This document shows positions 24,866-32,147 of a DNA stretch of 36,797 bases, piece after piece. Each line of letters begins with the position of its first letter. The stretch's first letter is position 1. The stretch comes from Planctomycetota bacterium (GTDB lineage: Bacteria > Planctomycetota > UBA11346): contig BJHQ01000028.1 of NCBI GenBank assembly GCA_014193115.1, positions 1 to 36,797 on the forward strand. The letters run 5' to 3'. The position numbers and the translations under genes are program-made. Below the pieces are notes generated by a model. The model was not told the DNA's origin, made no database searches, and worked only from the letters and a program-made list of their open reading frames with translations.

Positions 24866-25782
24866 GCCGGGATACTGTCACCAATGTCGCCGCCTCTACC
24901 CTGGCCAGGCTCGGTAACCTGGCCAAGGCGACCGGCCGTCGCCATCAGGATGTCGTCCAGACCTACGCCCTGGAGCGCTGGCTGGCCCGTTTGGCCGCTT
25001 CGCCGCACGCAGACCGGTTCGTCCTCAAGGGCGCCCTGATGCTGCTGGTCTGGCGGCTGCCGGCCACACGCCCGACCCGCGACATCGACCTGCTGGCCCG
25101 GACCAGCAATGATCTGGAGGCCATCGCCCGGATGGTGGCCGATATCTGCAAGACCCCCGTAGTTGAGGACGGCATGGACTTTGAGTCAGCCTCTGTGGTC
25201 ACCAGCAGGATCGCCGAGGACGCCCTCTACGAAGGCGTGCGCGCGACCTTCTCCGCCTCGCTCGGTTCGTCTCGTCTCCCCATGCAGATCGATCTCGGCT
25301 TCAGTGATCTGGTCACGCCTGGTCCCGAGCGCATCGCGTTCCCCTGCCTGTTGGGCCACCCTGCACCGATGCTCAACGCCTACAACCGGGAGACGGCAAT
25401 AGCCGAGAAATTCCACGCGATGGTCAAACTTGGCGAACTGAACAGCCGGATGAAGGATTTCTTCGACATCTGGGCGATGGTCACGACGGGATCCTTCGAT
25501 GGCGCCAATCTGTCAGCCGCCATCCAGGCGACCTTCCGCCAGCGCCAGGCGACGATGGACCAGCACGCCGTCTGCCTCACCGAGGCCTTCGGACGGGATC
25601 AACGACGACATACGCAGTGGAATGCCTTCATCCGGCGCAGCGCGATCGCGGACGCACCATCGGAATTCCCGGCCGTCATGCAGGTCCTCCGCGCCCTGCT
25701 CCTGCCCATAGCCGTGGCCATCCACCAGCAACGTCCCTTTATCGACCAGTGGCCCCCGCGAGGCCCTTGGCAGCCGGCGTAA
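24862..25782 (+). CDS. abiEii: AbiEii-family nucleotidyltransferase toxin
   Basis: The 306-residue protein carries nucleotidyltransferase signatures: FVLKGALMLLVW (Lys56-Gly57) and RPTRDIDLLA with Asp74 and Asp76 as the metal-binding pair. Downstream it has ETAIAEKFHAMVKLGELNSR and MKDFFDIW, the two helical motifs seen in AbiEii/AbiGii proteins. Such toxins act on tRNA or other nucleic acid by adding nucleotides, giving growth arrest and phage resistance; the substrate of this one is unknown. All key residues look present. It is translationally coupled to abiEi. A truncated metallophosphoesterase copy begins 8 bases after its stop, so its downstream partner has been rearranged. Confidence 0.9.
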   Translation: MSRDTVTNVAASTLARLGNLAKATGRRHQDVVQTYALERWLARLAASPHADRFVLKGALMLLVWRLPATRPTRDIDLLARTSNDLEAIARMVADICKTPVVEDGMDFESASVVTSRIAEDALYEGVRATFSASLGSSRLPMQIDLGFSDLVTPGPERIAFPCLLGHPAPMLNAYNRETAIAEKFHAMVKLGELNSRMKDFFDIWAMVTTGSFDGANLSAAIQATFRQRQATMDQHAVCLTEAFGRDQRRHTQWNAFIRRSAIADAPSEFPAVMQVLRALLLPIAVAIHQQRPFIDQWPPRGPWQPA

Positions 25783-25789
25783 AGCCGCC

Positions 25790-25921
25790 ATGGATCGAAC
25801 TCCTCCCCCGCTGCGGCTGCATGTCCTGTCCGACCTGCACATCGAGCACGGTGGCTTCGTCGCGCCCAAGGTGGGATGCGACGCGGTGGTGGTGGCCGGC
25901 GATCTGGCCAACGGTCGTCGG
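25790..25921 (+). pseudogene. 5' fragment of a metallophosphoesterase gene
   Basis: The first ~44 codons (PPLRLHVLSDLHIEHGGF, VVVAGDLANGRR) match the start of the intact gene at 27815, with the D-x-H and GDLA-N metal motifs. Nucleotide similarity is high from 25790 to about 25921 and then stops abruptly; the later motifs (GNHDW, GHTH) are missing. The frame runs on into unrelated text. The fragment lies directly behind abiEii, and the break is followed by the leader of the DUF4143 ATPase gene. Confidence 0.85.
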
Positions 25922-25946
25922 GGCACGATCGATCACATGGAGGTGC

Positions 25947-26012
25947 GTCCAAAATCAGCCATGGTGAAATTCAGTCTGGACCAAAATCCAGCTGGCTCTA
26001 TTTTGATCCAGG
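25947..26012. promoter_or_regulatory. Repeated TCCAAAAT-type boxes before the DUF4143 ATPase gene
   Basis: Three related elements precede the ATG at 26013: GTCCAAAATCAG (25947-25958), CTGGACCAAAATCCAG (25976-25991, itself quasi-palindromic) and the inverse TATTTTGATCCAGG (25999-26012). Spacing and orientation suggest binding sites for a regulator or the end structure of an inserted cassette. No regulator is identified. Confidence 0.4.
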
Positions 26013-27215
26013 ATGACCAAGCCGCTCCCACGTCTCTACGACGCCCTCATCGCCAAGCATCTGGCCGGCTACCGCCAGATGGCGTTCATCAGCGGGCCGC
26101 GTCAGGTCGGCAAGACCACGACTGCCCGGCATCTGTCCGGCAGCTACCTCGATTGGGACAACCCAGCCCATCGGAAGCTGATCGCGGCGGGGCCGGATGC
26201 GGTGGCCACGCAGGTCGGCCTGCACAACCTGGCCGAACAGCTGCCGGTCATCGCCATCGATGAGATCCACAAGTTCGGCCGCTGGAAGAACTGGCTCAAG
26301 GGCTTCTTCGATATGCATGCTGACCGTTGCCGGGTGATCGTCACCGGATCCTCGCGTCTGGATGTCTATCGCCGGGGCGGCGACAGCCTGATGGGGCGAT
26401 ACTTCCACTATCGCATGCATCCGTTCTCAGTCGGCGAACTGGTGGCGCCCACCATTCCGGACACGCTGGTCCGCGGGCCGCAGGCGCTTCCCGAGGACCA
26501 ATGGAATGCCCTGTGGGAGCATGGGGGGTTCCCCGAACCCTTCGCCCAGCGGTCGGCTGCGTTTTCGCGGCGTTGGCGCGACTCCAGAAAGCCCCAACTC
26601 TTGCGCGAGGACATTCGCGACCTGACTTTGGTGCGCGAAGTGGCCCAGATCGGCCTGCTCGCTGAAATCCTGCACGATCGCTCGTGCGATCAGATCGTGA
26701 TGAAGTCGTTGGCCGATGATCTGCACGTCGCACCCGACACGGTGAAGCATTGGCTCGACCTGCTGGTCGCGCTGCATGTCGGCGTCCTGATCCGCCCTTG
26801 GTTCAGCAACGTCACCAAGTCGCTGCGCAAGGAGCCGAAGTGGTTCCTGCGCGATTGGTCCGGGATCGAGGATCCGGGCAAGCGCGCCGAGACCTTCGTC
26901 GCCTGCCACCTCCTGAAGGCGGTCGAAGGCTGGAGCGATCTGGGCCTGGGCACCTTCGAACTGCGATACCTGCGGGACAAGCAGCAGCGTGAGGTCGATT
27001 TCGTGGTGATCCGCGACCGCAAGCCGTGGTTCCTGGTCGAGGTCAAGGCAGGGCGCGACAACCTCAGTCCGGCACTGAAATATTACCAGGACCAGATCAA
27101 AGCACCGCATGCCTTCCAGGTCGTCCTCGACCGCGACTTCGTGGCGGCTGACTGCTTCGAACGCCACGATCCGACCGTGGTCCCTGCCCGTACCCTGCTC
27201 AGCCAACTGCTCTGA
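26013..27215 (+). CDS. AAA-type ATPase with DUF4143 and nuclease-like C-terminus
   Basis: The 400-residue protein has Walker A GPRQVGKTT (28-36), Walker B VIAIDEIHK (79-87), the sensor-like RVIVTGSSRLDVY and the FSVGEL motif of AAA_14/DUF4143 ATPases. A winged-helix-like segment (SLADDLHVAPDTVKHWLDLL, about 230-250) follows. The C-terminus has EVDFVVIRD and FLVEVKAG, the D-x(n)-E-x-K pattern of a PD-(D/E)XK fold. These proteins are common in mobile and defence regions of bacteria and archaea, but their function is largely unknown. The gene begins just after the break in the metallophosphoesterase fragment and seems to have been inserted there. Length is normal for the family. Confidence 0.88.
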   Translation: MTKPLPRLYDALIAKHLAGYRQMAFISGPRQVGKTTTARHLSGSYLDWDNPAHRKLIAAGPDAVATQVGLHNLAEQLPVIAIDEIHKFGRWKNWLKGFFDMHADRCRVIVTGSSRLDVYRRGGDSLMGRYFHYRMHPFSVGELVAPTIPDTLVRGPQALPEDQWNALWEHGGFPEPFAQRSAAFSRRWRDSRKPQLLREDIRDLTLVREVAQIGLLAEILHDRSCDQIVMKSLADDLHVAPDTVKHWLDLLVALHVGVLIRPWFSNVTKSLRKEPKWFLRDWSGIEDPGKRAETFVACHLLKAVEGWSDLGLGTFELRYLRDKQQREVDFVVIRDRKPWFLVEVKAGRDNLSPALKYYQDQIKAPHAFQVVLDRDFVAADCFERHDPTVVPARTLLSQLL

Positions 27216-27221
27216 CCCGGC

Positions 27222-27818
27222 ATGTGCGGGCGCTTCGCCAACTCCGAGACCATCCCGGTCATGGGCGGCCGCTGGGCTGCCCAGGTCGCCCCCGGCGCCG
27301 AGGCGTGGGAGCCGAACACGGACATCCGCCCCACACGCCGGGTGCCGGTGCTGCTCGAAGGCCCGGCCGAGCGCCCCCGGCGGCTCGGGCTGATGACCTG
27401 GGGCTGGAGCCGGGACTTCGCCAGCAGCGGCAAGCTGATCAACGCCCGGATCGAGGACGCCGCCAGCAAGCGGACCTTCGCCGAGGCCGTCCAGCGCCGC
27501 CGCTGCCTGCTGCCGGCGACGGCCTGGTTCGAATGGAAGCGGGCCGACCCCGACGCCAGGCCGGGCACCAAGCACCTCCTGCGGCCAGAGGGACTGGAGA
27601 CCTGGGCCATGGCTGGTCTCTGGGAATCCACACCTGAGGGCGGCTGCGTCGTGGTCCTGACCATTGCCGCCCACGCCAGCATCGCCGACATCCACGACCG
27701 CATGCCGGTGGTCATCACCCCGGAACGGGCGACGGCCTGGATGACCGGGCCGGCTGACGCGGCCCTGGCCCTGGCGGCAACGGTGCCAGCGTCGGGAAAG
27801 GCGGACCCACCAGCATGA
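27222..27818 (+). CDS. yedK: SRAP-domain protein (YedK/HMCES family)
   Basis: The start Met is followed by Cys2, the catalytic residue of this family (MCGRFANSET). Other expected residues are present: Asn74 in LINARIED, Glu104 in WFEWK and His158 in DIHDRMPVVI. The RRCLLPATAWFEWK block is also diagnostic. With 198 residues it is slightly shorter than E. coli YedK (222). Family members form a covalent thiazolidine link with abasic sites in single-stranded DNA, shielding them during replication. The gene follows the DUF4143 ATPase by six bases and overlaps the metallophosphoesterase start (ATGA). The symbol denotes the family, not proven orthology. Confidence 0.92.
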   Translation: MCGRFANSETIPVMGGRWAAQVAPGAEAWEPNTDIRPTRRVPVLLEGPAERPRRLGLMTWGWSRDFASSGKLINARIEDAASKRTFAEAVQRRRCLLPATAWFEWKRADPDARPGTKHLLRPEGLETWAMAGLWESTPEGGCVVVLTIAAHASIADIHDRMPVVITPERATAWMTGPADAALALAATVPASGKADPPA

Positions 27819-28645
27819 AGCGCACGAATCCCCCGCTGCGGCTGCATGTCTTGTCCGACCTGCACATCGAGCACGGCGGCTTCATCGCGCCCATGGTGGC
27901 CTGCGACGTGGTGGTGGTGGCCGGCGATCTGGCCAATGGGCGGCGGATGACGAAGGCGCTGATGGATCTCTGCAACCAGGTGCGCAAGCCCGTCGTCTAC
28001 GTGCCCGGCAACCACGACTGGTATCAGGTCGACATCGCCGGCGAGCGGTCCTCCATGGTGCGTGCCTGGCGGGTTGGGGCGGGCAATCTCCAGGTGCTCG
28101 ATGACGGTGTCTGGCGCTACGAGCACCACGGCGTGACCTACCGCTTCATCGGGTCGACTTGGTGGAGTTCCATGGATTGGACCGAGGACGGGAGCACCGG
28201 CGAGGATGCCTTCGCACGGGTGCGTGCCGCGGCGCTCGGCTGCCTGAACGACTACAGGTTGATCAGGAAGGATGACCGTCCCCTGACGCCGGACGACAGC
28301 CGGGCCATGCATGCGCTCTCCACCCGTTTCCTGCAGCAGCAGATCGCCGAGGCCCAAGCCGTCGGCGAGGTGCCGATCGTCGTGACCCACTTCCTGCCGT
28401 CGCGGTCGAGTTGCCACGAGCAGTACCGCGGCAGCCTGGTGAACGCCTACTTCGCCAATGACCGCGACGACCTCACCACCGGCGTGCCGCTATGGATTCA
28501 TGGCCACACCCACCGCTCGTTCGACTACACGCTCCCAACCGGCTGCCGAGTGGTCTGCAACCCGCGTGGCTACGGCACGGAGAATCTCGCCTTCCAACTT
28601 GACTTGCGAATCGAAGTAGCCCCGATACCACACACCAACAAATAG
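27815..28645 (+). CDS. Calcineurin-like metallophosphoesterase
   Basis: The 276-residue protein has the complete metal-binding set: D15-x-H17 (VLSDLHIEH), GD38LAN, GNHDW with N66-H67-D68, VVTHF and the final GHTH (H231/H233). This is a cytoplasmic single-domain phosphoesterase of the calcineurin-like superfamily; its substrate (phosphodiester in nucleotide or nucleic acid) cannot be read from sequence. It is coupled to the SRAP gene by a 4-base overlap. A related 5' fragment lies at 25790, behind abiEii. The last ~15 residues (RIEVAPIPHTNK) are A+T-richer and border the PIN-like gene. Confidence 0.88.
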   Translation: MKRTNPPLRLHVLSDLHIEHGGFIAPMVACDVVVVAGDLANGRRMTKALMDLCNQVRKPVVYVPGNHDWYQVDIAGERSSMVRAWRVGAGNLQVLDDGVWRYEHHGVTYRFIGSTWWSSMDWTEDGSTGEDAFARVRAAALGCLNDYRLIRKDDRPLTPDDSRAMHALSTRFLQQQIAEAQAVGEVPIVVTHFLPSRSSCHEQYRGSLVNAYFANDRDDLTTGVPLWIHGHTHRSFDYTLPTGCRVVCNPRGYGTENLAFQLDLRIEVAPIPHTNK

Positions 28646-28654
28646 GAGAAAACA

Positions 28655-29437
28655 ATGCGAATCGCGATGGATACATGCTCGTTAGAGCACATCATCTATG
28701 GGCATTCGTCCTGTGTAATGGCCGATCTCAAATCCCTGATCGGATGTGGTCACACATTCGTATTGGCAGACCACACCCTCATGGAGATCGCAACCCACCA
28801 CAAGGAGGGTAGATATAATGAACCGGCGCGAAAGGCCCTAAACGAGTATTTTGACATGTTGGATGAGAATGGCCCTGTTCTTTCAGGCGGATACGATATA
28901 CCGAATAAAATCGCCGCAAAAATACATGGGGTTCCTTATCGCCATGAATACTACAGGGCAGCACTCTCTCAATTAATTCGATTCATTAATGACATGCCAC
29001 CACAGGATATTCATTATACAACGGATTCTGGCACCTTTAAAGTCGAGCCACTTTCGGTCGCCACGCGATCCATAATGGATCAAGTGAACCACAACTGGGA
29101 TTCGACATTACTCGGAAAAGCAAAGTCCACTCCGATTGTCGATCAAAAACGCGATATCTCCAACGATTACAGTCACCTAGTCAAGGATTTTGGAGACAGG
29201 TTGGACTTAGCGATAAGATATCGGTATGAAGTGGAAAATGATAAGCACTATCACCCAGGATCGAATTCAAAAAAGAATGACGGCATAGATTATTCAATGC
29301 TACTCTATCTGGCACATGACGATGTGTATGTTACTTCCGATGATGTTAAGTTCGTAAAGAGAGTGAAGTCCATTGGATCGCCTCAAGGCGCAAGGATTGG
29401 ACACCTAGATGAAATGCGGGCAGCACTTGCATGCTAA
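28655..29437 (+). CDS. PIN-like nuclease candidate, A+T-rich
   Basis: A GGAG lies 8 bases before the ATG. The 260-residue product starts MRIAMDTCSL with Asp6 after a beta strand, has Glu44 in DHTLMEIATH, and near the end NDGIDYSMLLYLAHDDVYVT with Asp209, Asp212 and Asp229/230. This spacing (D near the start, E near 45, D-x-x-D late, then a strand and TSD) fits a PIN-domain ribonuclease, though it is longer than typical VapC (~130) because of an inserted central region. Clearly higher A+T than the genes on both sides shows separate, probably recent, acquisition. No small antitoxin-like gene is visible immediately upstream. Confidence 0.6.
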   Translation: MRIAMDTCSLEHIIYGHSSCVMADLKSLIGCGHTFVLADHTLMEIATHHKEGRYNEPARKALNEYFDMLDENGPVLSGGYDIPNKIAAKIHGVPYRHEYYRAALSQLIRFINDMPPQDIHYTTDSGTFKVEPLSVATRSIMDQVNHNWDSTLLGKAKSTPIVDQKRDISNDYSHLVKDFGDRLDLAIRYRYEVENDKHYHPGSNSKKNDGIDYSMLLYLAHDDVYVTSDDVKFVKRVKSIGSPQGARIGHLDEMRAALAC

Positions 29438-29504
29438 CAAAGAGCACACCAGTTGCGGCCAGTTGCGGATTACCCAGCAATGAATCTGAGTGGTACACAA
29501 ACCG

Positions 29505-30469
29505 TCATACACCAGGCAGCCTGAATTCCATGACCCCCTCGGGCGTCTGCGCGGCCTCCCATAGCAGGCGGAGGTACTTTCCCCCCGGGCTGGCGTCCTT
29601 GAGGGCGCGGCCGACCCGGGTGTGGATGCGGATGCCGGCCAGGGAGCCGAGCGCCTTCTGCGTCGGCGGCTGGTAGGCCAGGTAGGCCTGGGCGTCAGCC
29701 TTCCCCTGATGGGCGAGCTGCCGCTGGGCGTCGGTCAGGAACCGCACCAGGGCGTTGGTCAGGGCGGCGACGGCCTCATCACGGCCGCCACGGCGCCGGT
29801 GGCGCGGTTCCCGCGGTGTTGGCGAGGTCGCCGGGCTGCCGGTGGCGGCCTCGACCAACAGTCCGGCATCCACGATCACCGCATCTTCCTCGTCCTGATC
29901 CACGATCTGCCACAACGAGATGATCCGGCCGGTCTGCAGCGGTTGCGGTGCGGTGGACGGCGGATCGCTGACCAGGATCACGGTTTCGGCCGTTGCCCGG
30001 ACCCGGCTGGCGATCGCCTCGCCATCGGGCCAGCCGTGGCCGCGGACGAACCAGACCGTGCGCGGGCGTCCGTCGATGACCGCTCCCTGCCACATCCAGA
30101 CCCGCTCAGGCACGACGATGGAACGTCGCGCCCGGTTGCCGAGGGCGGCCTGGATCAGGACCACCAGTCCATCGATGTTGGCTCTCCACTGGCCCAGCCG
30201 ATCGGCCTGGACCTGGACCAGCCCGGACTCGGGGCAGCAGTGCCAGAATCGCGCCTGGTCGCCGTCATCGTCGCGCCAGACCTCCACGTCATGATCACCG
30301 ACGCAGGCCCGGCAGGTGACCGAGGTCGCCGGCGGCAGGCTGGCAAGCAGCCCGCTCTGATCGAGAGCCTCCAGCACCCGTCGTCCCAGAGGTCCGCCTG
30401 GTCGGCGACCAGCCGGGCGCCCCGGTCACTGACCAGATTTTGCAGCAGCTGCAGCAGGCCCAGTGACAT
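29505..30469 (-). pseudogene. Unrecognised gene with one frameshift (zinc-ribbon-like N-terminus)
   Basis: The natural start is the ATG at 30467-30469, preceded by GGAGG; it opens MSLGLLQLLQNLVSDRGARL and runs to ADQADLWDDG near 30380. The rest of the protein continues in another frame from about 30377 (VLEALDQSGLLASLPP) to a stop at 29505. The total length is one base short of a multiple of three, consistent with one missing base near 30378-30385. The restored product is ~321 residues with a CRAC / HCC cluster (about 50-75) resembling a zinc ribbon, a central WMWQGAVIDGRPRTVWFVRG segment and a C-terminal helical part ending VMEFRLPGV. The family is unknown. It belongs to the recombinase transcription unit. 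A sequencing error is an alternative to decay. Confidence 0.6.
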
Positions 30470-31648
30470 CGATCCTCCAGCGTTTCAGGCAGCGTTCGGC
30501 GATCCGGCGGCGGGCATCCGGCAGCGATTTCACCGTACTGGTGTTCGGGAATCCCACCGTCACCCGGAAGGTGTTGCCGCGACGGGATCCTCCCGATCCG
30601 TTGAACAGGAGGGTCGCCCGTGTCGGCAGCACCGCTTGCGGGTCGATGGCTTGGGGCTTCATGGTGTCGGCCAGTTCGTCGTAGACGTCCACCTCAGGAT
30701 ACTTGCGCGGATCGATCTCGACCGCGTGTTTGCGGCCCGGATGGCCGACCCTGTCGAAACGCAGGCCGACGACCCGGACCGAGGCGATCCCATCGGCGGG
30801 ATCCAGCCGCAGATCGGGGCCGGGCGAAGATCGACAGGTCCATCGTCGCAGACTTGCTACGTCGGGCGTCCTCAGGCGGCAGGGCCTGGCGCAGCACGCA
30901 GGAGCTGAACCGTGCCATGATGGCGTCCTGGACCTTGGCACCGCCACGGGCATGGATGTCGATGGTGGCGGTACGCTCGCCGGCCTCGTAGACAAGGATC
31001 ACCTCGTAGGTGCCGGATGGTCCGGCGCAACCGCCCGGTCCTGGTGTCGAAGATGCCGGTGTTGCGCGGATAGTCAGAAAGCGTGACGAAGAAATAGTGC
31101 TGGGTGCCTTCGCGCAGGGCGTGCTCCACCTCACAGAATTCGCCGCGCCCCTCTTCACGATAGCAGACCGAGATGTCCTTCCGCAGTGCCTCCAGTTCCT
31201 CGGTCGTGATGCGGGGGACCGCCACCGCCACCCCTTTCCGCTTGCGCCAGGATCGGCCCTCGGACAGGGAATCGGCCACGGCGTAGCGGGTGGCGCTGGC
31301 CCAGAAGGTGTCGTGGTGGCGGGCCAGGGTCAGCAGCGCCCGGTCGTGCAGCCCCTGGTCGGCAGTGAACTCGGCCGGCAGGTCGATGCCGTGGACTTTT
31401 GCCTCACCCACAAGGGCGCGGAAGCCGACCTCGGTGGCCATGAAATCGGCTTCGACCAGCTCTGCGACCAGAGCGTTGCGGGGTTCCCCGTGAAGACCGT
31501 CGAAGGCCTCCAGCAGCGCCTTCCGGTCGTCCTCCGTGACCCGGGACCAGTCGAATCCAGGCAGGCGTTGGCGCCGCTCGGCGTACTCGGTGATCGACGC
31601 CAGGGTCAGCTGGGTCAGGAGCCGGCGTGGGTTGGTGGCACTGGACAT
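30426..31648 (-). pseudogene. Unrecognised recombinase-associated gene with two frameshifts
   Basis: Three minus-strand frames join into one plausible ~407-residue protein. Frame A starts at the ATG at 31648 (MSSATNPRRLLTQLTLASIT) and runs to about GIFDTRTGRLRR near 31025. Frame B then reads PSGTYEVILVYEAGERTATI through GGAKVQDAIMARF to MDLSIFA near 30825. Frame C continues as LRLDPADGIASVRVVGLRF to CLKRWRIDVTG and stops at 30426. Each change is +1, consistent with two extra bases or, less simply, two 2-base deletions. No known domain is recognised; frame A is helical and frames B and C beta-rich. The start of the next gene lies inside its 3' end. Confidence 0.6.
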
Positions 31649-31715
31649 GGTCGCCTCGCGGCGCGGCAACCTATTCCGGGTGCCATGGTGTCAATACGGA
31701 CCCCAATCTGCCGGA

Positions 31716-32147
31716 TCAGCCCCCTTTTTCCGCCACCAACCGTCGCCAGGCCTCCCGTTGCCGATCCCAACGAACCAGGGCGGTGATCGGCCGCAGGTGG
31801 TGCTCGCCGATCCGGCCGCGCTGGTCGCCAGCGAGGTAGAGCAGATCCTCCTGGATGTCGGGGGCAAGCAGGGTCAGGTTGAGGATCTGGGTCATCCGCG
31901 GCTGGGTGACGTGGGCGATCGCAGCCAGGTCAGACGCATCGTTGACCGCACCGCTGCGGATCAGGTGGTCGCAGCGGATCGCCAAGGCCATGAGCTTGGC
32001 GATGCGAGGAATGCTGGGCGCCGACGGTGGCAAGGCCGGTGGCGCGGTGGCCGGCGCCGGTCCCGGCCGGATGATGGTGCGGTGACCGCCACGACGACTG
32101 GCCGGGACGGACCCCAGGTGGACCTGACGTTCGATGGTGAAGGTCAT
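31716..32147 (-). CDS. Small HTH-like DNA-binding protein downstream of the recombinase
   Basis: The start overlaps the recombinase stop (ATGA). The 143-residue protein has a Pro/Ala-rich N-terminus to ~45, then IPRIAKLMALAIRCDHLIRS and DLAAIAHVTQPRMTQILNLT, a convincing helix-turn-helix, followed by LLAPDIQEDLL. Proteins with this signature are often found directly behind large serine recombinases with a DUF2924 partner; they may regulate or direct the recombinase. Its role is inferred from that association. It is followed by a 67-base gap before the frameshifted gene. Confidence 0.7.
   Translation of the reverse strand: MTFTIERQVHLGSVPASRRGGHRTIIRPGPAPATAPPALPPSAPSIPRIAKLMALAIRCDHLIRSGAVNDASDLAAIAHVTQPRMTQILNLTLLAPDIQEDLLYLAGDQRGRIGEHHLRPITALVRWDRQREAWRRLVAEKGG

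Noticed and set aside
30377..30377. GTG start for the gene ending at 29505
   Set aside because: No ribosome site precedes it, and the upstream frame from 30469 has a good GGAGG and continues the protein if one base is restored.
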